The notes under the pieces were generated by a model that saw only the letters and a program-made list of their open reading frames with translations, was not told the DNA's origin and ran no database searches. A program made the translations under genes and the position numbers. A stretch of 64,000 bases of DNA, taken from the NCBI GenBank assembly GCA_963787345.1, contig CAWBCW010000005.1, forward strand, positions 305,965 through 369,964, in the 5' to 3' direction. This document shows, piece after piece, positions 24,717 through 34,067 of the stretch. This stretch comes from Bacillus_BD sp963787345 (lineage in GTDB: Bacteria; Bacillota; Bacilli; Bacillales; Cytobacillaceae). Within the stretch, counting starts at the first letter, position 1. Each line of letters opens with the position of its first letter.

Positions 24717-25922
24717 TTAAGAAACAGTGATTTCTCCCCACTGTTCAAGCGCGCGTTTTAATGGCTGTGATGTGTTCGCAGCTTCCGTTAGAGAAATCTT
24801 TTGAACACTTGCATCAATGGCCGCTCTAAAGGCTTGTGCCCCGCTGATTGGTCCATCCTGATGTCCAAAGATTCCTCCTCCCGCATTGACAATCAAGTTG
24901 TCTCCAAAATCTTTCACTAATTGCGGAACAAGCCCTGGATGAATCCCAGCAGAAGGAACAGCAAATGTTTTTGCGAACCCATTTTCTTCGGTTAACGTAC
25001 GATTAATCGCTGATGATTCCTCGTTCGAAATCGTTACATTCCCCTTCGATTTATCCCCATATGAACTTGGGAACAAGGATAAGTCTCCGCCCACTAGACG
25101 CGTTAATTTCCCTACCAATAAGTCATAAGAGAATCCGCCAGCTTGGCCAGCTAAGACGCCGGATAAGGCAGAGTGAGCCACGATCGGCAGTCCAATTTGA
25201 TCATTTTCACGCAGGCTTTGCAGGGCATCTAATCCATAAGCATGCACATTAAATAGTAAACAATTCGCACCTAGTTCTCTTGCCCGCTCCGCTTTCTCAC
25301 GCAATGTACTTGTTTTTCCTGATAAATTGACCGCATATAACACTTTATGACCGGTCTTTTCATAATGACGATTCAAAATTTCCTTTGCCGTAGTGATTCG
25401 CTTATAAAAAGGAGTGAGATCATTCTCAAACAGAATTTCATCGTCTTTAACAAGATCGATGCCACCCGCTAATAAATCTTCTAATTGCGCAGAAAAGAAG
25501 GATAGGTCTCTTCCGATGATTCCTTTAAAAATCGCCTTTAAGAGTGGACGGTCATGGACATTCAATAACTCGCGAACTCCCTCTGCTCCAAAACGCGGGC
25601 CAGGAAACTGTGAAAGCAAGTCTTGATCAAACTCTAAATCAATCAATTCATAGCCTTCAAAGAAAGATAACTTCCCATAAACAGTCGTGAAAATAGATGG
25701 AAGATCGGCAGAAACATTCGCAGATGGATAAAAGATTTTTACCTTATCCTTTACTTCCCCTTTTTCAATCGAAACAACTTCTCCTTTGTGTTTCTTTAAT
25801 TGTTCCATCTCAAGATGGTGGATATCTGTCCAAGAGCCGATTGTCAGTCCAAGCGCATGCTGTTCAGCAATTTCCTCTTGATTTGGTTTTGTTGGAAATA
25901 AATATGTTGCTGTGATGCCCAT
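24717..25922 (-). CDS. mtnW: 2,3-diketo-5-methylthiopentyl-1-phosphate enolase (RuBisCO-like protein)
   Basis: 401 residues, about the size of B. subtilis MtnW. RuBisCO-like fold: the KDDE metal site (carbamylated Lys plus Asp/Glu) is visible in IDLVKDDEILFEND, with GISAT-like N-terminus (ITATYLFPT) and C-terminal GLVPQLVKDFGD and NAGGGIFGHQDG phosphate-binding segments. It enolises diketo-methylthiopentyl-1-phosphate in the methionine salvage pathway, after MtnA and MtnB and before MtnX. Last gene of the S-box operon, 35 bases after mtnK. RBS GGGGGG. Confidence 0.95.
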   Translation of the reverse strand: MGITATYLFPTKPNQEEIAEQHALGLTIGSWTDIHHLEMEQLKKHKGEVVSIEKGEVKDKVKIFYPSANVSADLPSIFTTVYGKLSFFEGYELIDLEFDQDLLSQFPGPRFGAEGVRELLNVHDRPLLKAIFKGIIGRDLSFFSAQLEDLLAGGIDLVKDDEILFENDLTPFYKRITTAKEILNRHYEKTGHKVLYAVNLSGKTSTLREKAERARELGANCLLFNVHAYGLDALQSLRENDQIGLPIVAHSALSGVLAGQAGGFSYDLLVGKLTRLVGGDLSLFPSSYGDKSKGNVTISNEESSAINRTLTEENGFAKTFAVPSAGIHPGLVPQLVKDFGDNLIVNAGGGIFGHQDGPISGAQAFRAAIDASVQKISLTEAANTSQPLKRALEQWGEITVS

Positions 25923-25957
25923 TTTAAAAGCCCCCCTGTATGCTATTTTTTCGACGT

Positions 25958-27142
25958 CTATCTAAACCAATGCTCCAATTCTTCTAAAGACTGGATTTGT
26001 TTACGTTCCATAATTAAATGCTTTCCTAGTTCAACAACTTTACGTCTTCGTTCCATCCGTTTTTGTTCATCTTGTTCATGATTTAAATCTGGAATTTGGG
26101 CAATACCAATCGCACGTCGAATCATTTCGCACCCAGCATATCCCAACATATCCTCAAAGGTTTCTTCTAATAAATCAGTTAAATAGCCGTCAATTCTTGT
26201 ATAGGCTTCCTTAGATTCATTTCTCCATAATTGAGCAAATTTCGCGCTGAACGCGTACCATGTTTCACGCGCTTGCTGATAGCGTTTATATTCATACTGA
26301 GGGCTGCCAATTCCACTAATAAATAAATTGGCAATAAAATGCGCCATATCAAATCCAAACGGACCAAAGCAAGCAAATTCAGTATCAAATACAACTGTTT
26401 TTTCTTCAGAAACAAAAATCGCTCCACTGTGTAAGTCACTATGAATCAAAGCATCTGCCTTTGTCATAAATTTATGCTTGAGCTTCGCCACTTCTTTTCT
26501 TAACTTTTGATCTTGACTCAAGTACAGCACATCATTTTTCAGTCCTGCTTCAAAGTAATTGCTTTCATGGAAATTGAATGGATTGTCAAAAACAAGCTCT
26601 TCGGTCAACCGTCTCATACCAGGATTCATTAACGATGCATTAAGTTCTTTCTTCACCATTGGATCTAAATAAAAGTCTGATGTATAAAAGAGCGTTTGGG
26701 CGCTGAATTCAGCTGCATCCGTCGTAAATCTTTCTGTTTCCGTTCCATTTAAGAGAGCGGTTCTTCCTACTTCCATAGGGGCCATGTCTTCTGTAATCAA
26801 AATAGCCATTTCTTCGTCTAAAAGATACACTTCTGGAGCAGAACCAGGCAGCATTCGATTATATTCCTGTAATACCCTTGCCTCTACTCTTACCCGATCA
26901 AGCGGTAATGGCATCGTTTCTCCAACCGTTCTTGCATATGGCACAGCCTGCTTATAAATAAGTGATTTACCTTCTCCATTGACCCGGTAAACATGATTAA
27001 TTTTTCCATCACTGATTTCGGTCACAGACACGTTCTCATCTCCACGAAAAAGTTCATGTTTTTTTACGTAATGAATAATTTCTTCTTCATTTAAAAATCG
27101 ATACTGATCATTCGTCTCTTCTTGAATCTCAACTAACCCCAT
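25958..27142 (-). CDS. mtnK: 5-methylthioribose kinase
   Basis: 394 residues with the choline/aminoglycoside kinase fold. Catalytic motif HSDLHSGAIF (Brenner loop, about residue 235) and the metal-binding VFDTEFACFGPFGFD. N-terminal nucleotide loop SDGKINHVYRV. It phosphorylates methylthioribose at C1, feeding the salvage pathway. RBS GAGGGGG just before the ATG. Between mtnD and mtnW in the operon; in B. subtilis mtnK is instead paired with mtnA, which is absent here. Confidence 0.95.
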   Translation of the reverse strand: MGLVEIQEETNDQYRFLNEEEIIHYVKKHELFRGDENVSVTEISDGKINHVYRVNGEGKSLIYKQAVPYARTVGETMPLPLDRVRVEARVLQEYNRMLPGSAPEVYLLDEEMAILITEDMAPMEVGRTALLNGTETERFTTDAAEFSAQTLFYTSDFYLDPMVKKELNASLMNPGMRRLTEELVFDNPFNFHESNYFEAGLKNDVLYLSQDQKLRKEVAKLKHKFMTKADALIHSDLHSGAIFVSEEKTVVFDTEFACFGPFGFDMAHFIANLFISGIGSPQYEYKRYQQARETWYAFSAKFAQLWRNESKEAYTRIDGYLTDLLEETFEDMLGYAGCEMIRRAIGIAQIPDLNHEQDEQKRMERRRKVVELGKHLIMERKQIQSLEELEHWFR

Positions 27143-27197
27143 TCTGTTCCCCCTCTTCCATTCCTAGGTAAAATCTATTTTCGTATCCGTACAATTC

Positions 27198-27710
27198 TTA
27201 ATAAACTGGAACCCAGCCTTCTTCTGTTACAAAAATACGAATCGCAACAGTTTTACGGTCAAAATCCAATGTAAAGTAGTGACGTACTCCTTCTGGAACA
27301 GAAATCAGGTCACCTGGTTCCAAGTGCACTTCGAAAAATTGACCATTTTTCCCTTGGATGATGAAAACGGCATGTCCACTTGCAATAAACCTTACTTCAT
27401 CATCTGTATGGTGATGCTCACGCTCAAACCCCTTTAATAATTCTTCGAGATTCGGCGTATGTTCTGCTAATGAGATCACATCCCATGATTTGTAGCCTCT
27501 TCTTGCCGCAATATCCTCAATATCCTCTTTAAATGCATCTAATACGGCTTGCTTTTCATCGTCACTTAATACATATTTCTCACGTAATTCCTCAGGCAAT
27601 TTCGTGATATCCCATTTTTCATAAATAACATCATTTGTTTGTAAAAACGAAATTACTTCTTCTTGATTATTAATTACTTCATCCGTTTCTTGAATTTTGA
27701 TTGTTGTCAT
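27198..27710 (-). CDS. mtnD: Acireductone dioxygenase
   Basis: 170 residues, cupin fold. Metal-binding residues are visible in EREHHHTDDEVRFIASG (two His and Glu) and the later His in PEGVRHYFTLD. With Fe2+ it oxidises acireductone to the keto acid precursor of methionine plus formate; with Ni2+ it gives an off-pathway product. Second gene of the S-box operon, 50 bases after mtnX. Confidence 0.95.
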   Translation of the reverse strand: MTTIKIQETDEVINNQEEVISFLQTNDVIYEKWDITKLPEELREKYVLSDDEKQAVLDAFKEDIEDIAARRGYKSWDVISLAEHTPNLEELLKGFEREHHHTDDEVRFIASGHAVFIIQGKNGQFFEVHLEPGDLISVPEGVRHYFTLDFDRKTVAIRIFVTEEGWVPVY

Positions 27711-27760
27711 TGTCCATCATCTCCATCTTCTAAAATGTTAGATTTACCTTGACTGCCATT

Positions 27761-28423
27761 TTACGGATTTACTCTTAAATTTTCTAAAACTTCGATACAA
27801 TCGTAAAATGTTTCAAAAGGTTGTGAGGGAATGGAAAGCTCTTTGCATTTCTCTTGTAAATAGTCCCTCGCAATCACCGTATCGGCAATTTTTGCCCCTT
27901 CGAAATCGGTTACGGAATCTCCGATTACAATCGAATGAGTATCGACCGTTGAAATGTTTCGAATAATTGTTGGCTTGCAGCAGCCACAATTTTGGTTAGA
28001 GCATTGCTCATCACATTCATGCGGCCAATGAATTTGGATATTTTCTCCGCTAAAATCTGCATGATTGCAGAAGATTCCTGTCATCGAACCAAAAGGCTCA
28101 AGTAACGGTTTGACAAAGAAATCCATCCCACCACTGACTATATATAGTGGAATTTCTTTTTCTTTTGTATATTGAACGAAGTCACCAAATCCCTCTCTGA
28201 TTTCCGCAGACTCTAAAAGGAATTGGATGATATCCTTTTGTAATGAGGACGGTAGAAAGTTGAACATCGTTCCAACACCTTCACGAATTCCGATCTCTTG
28301 TGATAAGACTCCGTCTTTCCATTTCTCCCATTGGGGAGGTGCAAATTGCTTCATAATACTAACGATATTATCTTTCTTTGTGACCGTACCATCAAAGTCA
28401 CAAAATATAATAGGTTGTTTCAA
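27761..28423 (-). CDS. mtnX: 2-hydroxy-3-keto-5-methylthiopentenyl-1-phosphate phosphatase
   Basis: 220 residues of the HAD superfamily: nucleophile motif FCDFDGTVT at residues 7-15, motif II YIVSGGMDF, motif IV GDSVTDFEGAK. A Cys-rich insertion (HECDEQCSNQNCGCC) around 135-150 is characteristic of MtnX. It dephosphorylates the product of MtnW to acireductone. First gene of the operon, 100 bases downstream of the riboswitch terminator. Confidence 0.95.
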   Translation of the reverse strand: MKQPIIFCDFDGTVTKKDNIVSIMKQFAPPQWEKWKDGVLSQEIGIREGVGTMFNFLPSSLQKDIIQFLLESAEIREGFGDFVQYTKEKEIPLYIVSGGMDFFVKPLLEPFGSMTGIFCNHADFSGENIQIHWPHECDEQCSNQNCGCCKPTIIRNISTVDTHSIVIGDSVTDFEGAKIADTVIARDYLQEKCKELSIPSQPFETFYDCIEVLENLRVNP

Positions 28424-28530
28424 GTTGTCTTCTCCTCTTTCTATTCACTGCCTGACGGCGAATGATCTTTTAACAGCTTTTCTGTTCATAACCATCTATT
28501 GGAATGTCTTCTTCCATCTATAAGGAAACG

Positions 28531-28563
28531 AAAAAAACCCTTCATAAAATAAGAAGAGTTTTA
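28531..28563 (-). terminator. Riboswitch terminator of mtn operon
   Basis: On the minus strand AAACTCTTC pairs with GAAGGGTTT (one G-U) and continues into TTTTTTT. It lies between the S-box aptamer and mtnX. Confidence 0.9.
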
Positions 28564-28573
28564 TTAAAAACAA

Positions 28574-28681
28574 CTTCTTATCTACCAACATTTTTGTTGT
28601 AAGAATTAGCACCGTGCTTAGAATGAAGTCGGTTGCCGGGCTTCCTAGGGCTTTTCCCTCCACCTGCTCTTGATAAGAGTC
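28574..28681 (-). promoter_or_regulatory. SAM-I (S-box) riboswitch of mtn operon
   Basis: On the minus strand P1 TCTTATC pairs with GATAAGA; core elements AGCAGGTGGAGGGAAAAGCCC (in overlapping parts), AAGCCCGGCAACC and CACGGTGCTAATTC are all present. With the terminator at 28531 it should shut off the methionine salvage operon when SAM is plentiful. Confidence 0.96.
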
Positions 28682-28718
28682 TTTCGACTATTTACTTTTT
28701 TCGTATAACTTTATTGAA

Positions 28719-28747
28719 ATTATCACAAATTCCATTAGCACTGTCAA
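28719..28747 (-). promoter_or_regulatory. SigA promoter of mtn operon
   Basis: TTGACA (28747-28742), 17-base spacer, GATAAT (28724-28719) on the minus strand, about 40 bases upstream of the aptamer. The rest of the gap to glpD (to 28897) is AT-rich; I could not place the glpD promoter and saw no GlpP-type leader terminator. Confidence 0.85.
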
Positions 28748-28897
28748 TATATTAGTATTATAATTTTTCTATATAAATATGATAGAATCATGTCATAATA
28801 GTGAAATAATACTTTTCTAATTTATATTTATACGTATACGCAGAACGATATAAGCATGAACAATGGCTTATTTTTTAGCACAATGGAGGTATTCATC

Positions 28898-30565
28898 ATG
28901 AGTGAAGCATTTTCTAGTTTAAAACGAAATGATATCATGACAAAAATGCAAGAAACGGAATTTGATTTATTAGTCATTGGCGGGGGCATCACAGGAGCAG
29001 GGATTGCCCTTGATGCGACAAGTCGCGGAATGAAAACCGGCTTACTTGAAATGCAAGATTTTGCCGCAGGAACATCCAGCCGCTCCTCAAAAATGGTACA
29101 TGGCGGTCTCCGTTATTTAAAAAAATACGAATTCAAAATCGTCTCCGAAACTGGGAAAGAGCGTGCGATTGTCTATGAAAATGGGCCGCATGTGACAACC
29201 CCTGAATGGATGATTCTACCAATATATAAAGATGCCCAATATGGAATGTTCATGACCTCCATCGGATTACGTGTCTATGATTTCTTAGCAGGCGTTAAAA
29301 AGAAAGAACGAAACAAGATGTTTAAACGGGATACCCTCTTGAAAATGGAACCGAAATTTAAAAAAGAGGGTCTAGTAGGCGGAGGGAAATTCGTCGAATA
29401 TCGCTCTGATGATGCTCGATTAACAATTGAAGTCTTGAAAGAAGCAGCCAACCTTGGGGCAAACGTCATCAATTATACAAAGGTAATTGACTTTATTTAT
29501 CAGGACGGAAAAGTCGTCGGCGTGAAGGCTGTTGATCAAATGAATGGCAAGGTTAGTGAAATACGCGCAAAAAAAGTGGTGAATGCTGCTGGTCCATGGG
29601 TTGATACACTAAGGGAAAAGGATCATTCGTTAGATGATAAGAAAATGCATATCACAAAAGGTATTCATCTCGTCTTTGACCAAAGTGTCTTGCCCTTAAA
29701 GCAATCAGTTTATTTTGATACACCTGATGGCCGTATGATCTTAATGATTCCAAGAGATAAAAAAGTGTACGTTGGGACAACTGATACGGAATACACTGGG
29801 GACTTAGCAAATCCAAGAATCTCCAAAAAGGATATCGAGTATATCTTGAAATGCATTCACTTTATTTTTCCAAACACACTGCTGAAAGAAAGTGATATTG
29901 AATCAAGCTGGGCAGGAGTTAGACCGCTCATTCATCAAGAAGGAAAAAGTGCGTCTGCCATCTCCAGAAAAGACGATATTTGGGAATCAAAGTCCGGGTT
30001 GATTACCATTGCTGGTGGAAAGCTGACAGGCTATCGAAAAATGGCAGAAACCATTGTCAATCTAGTATCAGCCAAGTTCACACAAGAATATGGATTGGTT
30101 TTCTCATCTTGCCAAACGAAACACATGCCGATTTCAGGAGGACATGTCGGTGGCTCGGATCGTTTCCCTGCTTTTGTTGAAGAAAAAGTTCGGATAGGGA
30201 TCGAAAAGGTTGGTTTAACGAAGGAAGTTGCCTATAAACTCACTTCTCAATATGGTTCTAACGTGGATGAGCTGTATCATCTAATTGAAAAATATAAACA
30301 TGAAGCAAAAGTCTTTAAACTGCCTATTGAACTGTACGCTCAAGTTCGTTATGCCATCGAAGCGGAATTAACCTACACACCTGTTGATTTCTTTTGGCGT
30401 CGAACGGGAGCGGCCCTCTTTAACATCGATTGGGTCAAAAAGTGGCAAGGTCCTGTCATCCAACTCATGGAGGAATTGCTTCACTGGAATAAAGAACAAA
30501 CAGAACATTATCGGATGGAATTAAACCAACATCTGCACAACCTCATCCATCCAGTTGAGGAGTAG
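28898..30565 (+). CDS. glpD: Aerobic glycerol-3-phosphate dehydrogenase
   Basis: 555 residues from ATG 28898 (RBS TGGAGG eight bases upstream), the same length as B. subtilis GlpD; the frame also opens at 28856. The FAD dinucleotide motif VIGGGITGAGIALDA lies at about 27-41, then GTSSRSSKMVHGGLRYL, GPHVTTPEWMILPI, and ESSWAGVRPL with GGKLTGYRKMAE. Membrane-associated, it oxidises sn-glycerol-3-phosphate to dihydroxyacetone phosphate and passes electrons to menaquinone. glpF and glpK are not adjacent. Confidence 0.96.
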   Translation: MSEAFSSLKRNDIMTKMQETEFDLLVIGGGITGAGIALDATSRGMKTGLLEMQDFAAGTSSRSSKMVHGGLRYLKKYEFKIVSETGKERAIVYENGPHVTTPEWMILPIYKDAQYGMFMTSIGLRVYDFLAGVKKKERNKMFKRDTLLKMEPKFKKEGLVGGGKFVEYRSDDARLTIEVLKEAANLGANVINYTKVIDFIYQDGKVVGVKAVDQMNGKVSEIRAKKVVNAAGPWVDTLREKDHSLDDKKMHITKGIHLVFDQSVLPLKQSVYFDTPDGRMILMIPRDKKVYVGTTDTEYTGDLANPRISKKDIEYILKCIHFIFPNTLLKESDIESSWAGVRPLIHQEGKSASAISRKDDIWESKSGLITIAGGKLTGYRKMAETIVNLVSAKFTQEYGLVFSSCQTKHMPISGGHVGGSDRFPAFVEEKVRIGIEKVGLTKEVAYKLTSQYGSNVDELYHLIEKYKHEAKVFKLPIELYAQVRYAIEAELTYTPVDFFWRRTGAALFNIDWVKKWQGPVIQLMEELLHWNKEQTEHYRMELNQHLHNLIHPVEE

Positions 30566-30634
30566 AAAAAAAGGACAGTCAAAATCCACTAACAGCCCGC
30601 TAAGAGGATACTATAAAGAAAGTAAGCAATCAGA

Positions 30635-30670
30635 AGATGATTCCTATATTGAATGGGAGTCATCTTTTTA
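30635..30670 (+). terminator. Terminator of glpD
   Basis: AGATGA-TCC pairs with GGAG-TCATCT around an 11-base loop, then TTTTTA. It sits 70 bases after glpD in a 317-base gap whose other identified feature is the minus-strand terminator at 30814. Confidence 0.75.
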
Positions 30671-30813
30671 CGTGCCACTGATATCGTTGATACTCTCATA
30701 GCTAAAGCGGGAGCTCGTCTATTTTCTATTTGGATCCAAATACAGCCTTAATTCGGACTATTTTATGCAAGTATTCTATATATTCCTGCCCAAATACAAA
30801 TATTTTCTCGATT

Positions 30814-30869
30814 CAAAAACCAAAATAGCCTAAACGAATTTACGTTCCAATTTTTTGGCTATTTTGGTT
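30814..30869 (-). terminator. Terminator of aldehyde dehydrogenase gene
   Basis: AACCAAAATAGCC (30818-30830) and GGCTATTTTGGTT (30857-30869) are perfect complements; on the minus strand TTTTTG follows. The loop is 26 bases. Confidence 0.85.
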
Positions 30870-30882
30870 ACGAATGAATAGA

Positions 30883-32262
30883 TTATTTAATAATTTTCTT
30901 TAATAGCTTTAAACCATTTTTACGATTCTGATAGCGAAATGGGAAATCAACGGCAGTGGTTTGTTTTAATATACTTTTCTCGTGAGTAAACGTATCAAAA
31001 CTGCCTTTTCCATGATAAGCACCTACCCCACTTTCACCCACTCCTCCAAAAGGAAGGTAAGGGGAACTTAAGTGATAGACCGTGTCATTGATACATCCCC
31101 CGCCAAATGAGATGTTTTCTAAAATAGTACTCTGGAATGATTCACTTTCTGAAAAAACATAAAGTGCTAACGGTTTAGGGCGATGATTGATTTCACGAAT
31201 CATTTGATCATGATCCTCATAAGTTAACACCGGTAAAATAGGGCCGAATATCTCTTCCTGCATCACGTCATCTTCCCATGTAACCTCTTTTAATATAGTC
31301 GGTTCAATCGTTAATGTAGAAGAATCACGTTTGCCACCAGAATAAATCGCAGATTCTTCTATAAAGTGGGTTAGTCGGTTAAAATGTCTTTCACTTACAA
31401 TTCGTGTGAATTCTCCGCTTTTAAAAACATCTTTCGTATATAATTCTTGAATGGCTTTTTGGAGTAAAGATAAAAATTCATCTTGAACATCACGATGGAT
31501 GTATAGATAATCAGGTGCGACACAGGTTTGTCCCGCATTGATGAACTTTCCCCATGAGATTCGTTTGGCGGCCAATCGCAAATTGGCATCCTTATGGACA
31601 ATACAAGGACTTTTTCCACCTAGCTCTAACGTTACTGGAGTTAGATTTTTTGCGGCTGCTTCCATCACAATTTTTCCTACAGAAACACTGCCGGTAAAAA
31701 AGATATAATCCCATTTTTCCTCTAGAAGAACTTGACTTCTTTCAACTCCACCCTGTAATACCGCGATATACTCTTCCGGGAAAGCAGTTGAAATCATCTT
31801 CCCTAATAATTCAGAAGTAGCCGGGGTCAACTCAGATGGCTTTAAAACGGCACAATTTCCTGCGGCAATCGCTCCGATTAAAGGGGCAACAGCTAACTGA
31901 AACGGATAATTCCACGGAGAAATGATGAGCACCACCCCATAAGGCTCTGGATAAATCATACCTTTCGCACCCATTTGCGCCAAGGTAGATTTAGCCTTTC
32001 GAGGTCTAGCCCATTTTTTCATATGCTTAAGAGTAAATCGAATCTCCTCTAATAAAATTCCAATTTCCGTAATATAGGCATCAAATTGACTTTTATTTAA
32101 ATCCATTTTTAAAGCGTCCATTAGTTCCTGTTCATTGGATTTAATCACATCTTTCAATGTTTGTAGAGATTTAATTCTAAAATCAAGACTTTTTGTATGA
32201 CCCTTGGAGAAAAATACTCTTTGCTTTTCTATTAAACCCTCGTAGTCTTTCACAGCTATCAC
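30883..32262 (-). CDS. Aldehyde dehydrogenase (YwdH/class 3 type)
   Basis: 459 residues, the short class-3 form. Motifs: SPWNYPFQLAVAPLIGAI, the NAD site FFTGSVSVGK, catalytic Glu in LELGGKSP and catalytic Cys in NAGQTCVAPDY; a hydrophobic-basic C-terminus (FRYQNRKNGLKLLKK) may associate with membranes as in fatty-aldehyde enzymes. It oxidises medium or long-chain aldehydes to acids. The start is uncertain: GTG 32262 or GTG 32253, neither with a strong RBS. An inverted repeat at 32284-32324 lies just upstream. Confidence 0.9.
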   Translation of the reverse strand: MIAVKDYEGLIEKQRVFFSKGHTKSLDFRIKSLQTLKDVIKSNEQELMDALKMDLNKSQFDAYITEIGILLEEIRFTLKHMKKWARPRKAKSTLAQMGAKGMIYPEPYGVVLIISPWNYPFQLAVAPLIGAIAAGNCAVLKPSELTPATSELLGKMISTAFPEEYIAVLQGGVERSQVLLEEKWDYIFFTGSVSVGKIVMEAAAKNLTPVTLELGGKSPCIVHKDANLRLAAKRISWGKFINAGQTCVAPDYLYIHRDVQDEFLSLLQKAIQELYTKDVFKSGEFTRIVSERHFNRLTHFIEESAIYSGGKRDSSTLTIEPTILKEVTWEDDVMQEEIFGPILPVLTYEDHDQMIREINHRPKPLALYVFSESESFQSTILENISFGGGCINDTVYHLSSPYLPFGGVGESGVGAYHGKGSFDTFTHEKSILKQTTAVDFPFRYQNRKNGLKLLKKIIK

Positions 32263-32283
32263 TCTTTTTCATTTTTTTGAAAC

Positions 32284-32324
32284 AGGTAACGGTTCTATGT
32301 TCTCCTAAATATACCGTTACACCT
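32284..32324. promoter_or_regulatory. Inverted repeat, possible operator of aldehyde dehydrogenase
   Basis: GTAACGGT (32286-32293) and ACCGTTAC (32313-32320) are perfect complements, 27 bases centre to centre, just upstream of the gene on the minus strand. No U-tract follows, so a protein-binding site is more likely than a terminator. The rest of the 363-base gap to 32625 holds only a weak hairpin (GGAGGT near 32441 with ACCTCC near 32470). Confidence 0.4.
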
Positions 32325-32625
32325 TGTACATAAATCCATCCATTTTACATTATACCTACTACTTATATTGTTTTCCTTTATTTAGCGCATATGAAATCCT
32401 TGGAGTTTTTATTTATATATTACTAGGATCAAACAAATGGAGGTCTTATGTTTTAATTAAACACAAAAACCTCCCCTTCTTCCATATACCTATTATATAA
32501 AAACATTCTTATGAGCCGAGACTTTTCGAGGTATCACAAGGATCTACATAACCTAAGAAACGATTGAGCAGCCTATAAAAGACTGTTAGAAAGAAATGAA
32601 TATCTTTTATAGGAGTTGCAATCGA

Positions 32626-33417
32626 TTGAATCATCAAACGGCTACAAAAAATGTTCGTCGTTATAACTATTATATGTCCTTCTGGAGCTTAAACTGTGTC
32701 CATTTACGAAATCCGTGGGTCACAGCTTGGTGGTCAGCTGCGTTTCCTGGCTTTGGTCATCTTCACTTAGGCCTTTATTTTAAAGGATTTATTCTCTTTT
32801 TTTGGGAAATCATTATTAATACCCATTCAAAAATTAATCTTGCTATGGTGTACTCCTTTACAGGAAAGTTCGAACAAGCGAAAGAAGTCCTTGATACAAG
32901 AATGTTGATTATTTATATTCCGGTTTATATTTTTTGTATTTGGGATAGTTATCGATTAACCGTTGATTTAAATAAGCACCATTTTTTAGCAAAAAAAGAA
33001 AATGCAGCGATCGTTCCCTTTTGCATGAATGATTGGGGAATTAATCTGATTAATAAAAGAAAACCAGAAATCGCTTTGATATGGTCCTTACTATTTCCAG
33101 GCCTTGGCAGCTTATATAATCATCGGCTTCTTGCTGGCTTTTTTTCCCTTGCATGGGCGGCAATCATTATTTATTTTTCTCATTTTCTTGAAGCTGTCAA
33201 ATATACACTTGTAGGGGAATTCCAACTCGCAACACAGGTTATTGACCCCGAATGGAGTTTATTTTTACCTTCTATCTATTGTTTTTCTGCATATGAATCC
33301 TATATTCTCACTGTGGAATATAACAAGATTTTTAAAATTGAACAAAAACAATACTTAGTAAAGAATTATCAAAATACAAAGAGGATACTTTTGAATTCAA
33401 AGGATCGTGAGAAATGA
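32626..33417 (+). CDS. Membrane protein with internal 117-residue duplication
   Basis: 263 residues from TTG 32626 (GGAG ten bases upstream; an ATG at 32596 lacks an RBS). The two halves are copies of each other: FPG at 40-42 and 157-159, GKF/GEF at 80 and 197, LTV at 111-113 and 228-230, each exactly 117 residues apart. The shared pattern is W-S-x-x-F-P-G-x-G-x-L, a GF hydrophobic helix, then SY-x-L-T-V. About two or three helices per half. The pattern recalls TM2-like membrane modules, but I do not know a function. It overlaps the next gene by 4 bases. Confidence 0.75.
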   Translation: MNHQTATKNVRRYNYYMSFWSLNCVHLRNPWVTAWWSAAFPGFGHLHLGLYFKGFILFFWEIIINTHSKINLAMVYSFTGKFEQAKEVLDTRMLIIYIPVYIFCIWDSYRLTVDLNKHHFLAKKENAAIVPFCMNDWGINLINKRKPEIALIWSLLFPGLGSLYNHRLLAGFFSLAWAAIIIYFSHFLEAVKYTLVGEFQLATQVIDPEWSLFLPSIYCFSAYESYILTVEYNKIFKIEQKQYLVKNYQNTKRILLNSKDREK

Positions 33418-33875
33418 AGAGTATGCAAGTTATTTCGTCTTTTGAATATTCTACTACATTGGAAATAGCGATTAATCGTTTAGAAGAGCAGGGAATTTCA
33501 AAAGAAGATATCGTCGCCATTCCACTTGAAAATATCGTCCAGCAATCGAAAGTATTGGATTCAATCGATCAATCAGATGGATTAAGTTTATTGGATTTAG
33601 CAGCAGTATTGGCAACGGCATTCTCTGTATTAGGTGCTTCTTATGGTTTCTCATTGAAATGGGGACCGATTATTTGGGGATTAATTGGATTCGCTTTTGG
33701 TGCCATTTTAGGTTTTATCATTGACCTTCTGTTAACAAAGAAAAAAATCAATGAAAAGAAAACAATGAATACCGAAGTCATTTTAATTATTAAGTGCCGA
33801 GAGCATCAATTTCAAATGATCAGGAATATTTTGTCTGAAAACTTCGCTTTTGGGATTGGCAAATTAGTGGACTAA
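33414..33875 (+). CDS. Hypothetical membrane protein, cotranslated with preceding gene
   Basis: 153 residues. An N-terminal cytoplasmic part (1-58, VISSFEYSTTLEIAINRLEE) of the kind seen in small stress-protein families, two hydrophobic helices (about 62-82 and 86-108) with a Gly-rich pattern, and a basic C-terminal part with LIIKCREHQFQMIRNIL. The ATG overlaps the upstream stop (ATGA), so it is translationally coupled to the duplicated membrane protein. Function unknown. Confidence 0.75.
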   Translation: MKSMQVISSFEYSTTLEIAINRLEEQGISKEDIVAIPLENIVQQSKVLDSIDQSDGLSLLDLAAVLATAFSVLGASYGFSLKWGPIIWGLIGFAFGAILGFIIDLLLTKKKINEKKTMNTEVILIIKCREHQFQMIRNILSENFAFGIGKLVD

Positions 33876-33953
33876 TATTAGACAGAATGAGGTTGACGTC
33901 TCTTCTTATTTTGGATATGATAACGAAAGAAAAGATACCCGAAACCAGTCGGG

Positions 33954-33990
33954 AGAGGTTCATAGCTGAAACCCTCTATAAAAAACTATG
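33954..33990 (+). promoter_or_regulatory. PreQ1-I riboswitch upstream of queF
   Basis: AGAGGTTCATAGCTGAAACC, then CTCTATAAAAAACTA: the P1 stem AGAGG/CCTCT and the A-rich tail that folds back on it are the PreQ1-I hallmarks. The 5' strand AGAGGTTCATAGC (33954-33966) is also complementary to GCTAGAACCTCT at 34063-34074, which contains the left arm of the terminator, so the two folds exclude each other. Confidence 0.9.
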
Positions 33991-34067
33991 GATACATGAC
34001 ATTACGCCATGTCCATATTTGGATATGGCTTATTGTTTTTTATCCTCCAAGTTTTATAGAACGCTAG

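Noticed and set aside
28748..28897. GlpP-dependent antiterminator in the glpD leader
   Set aside because: No inverted repeat with U-tract was seen between the probable promoter region and glpD.
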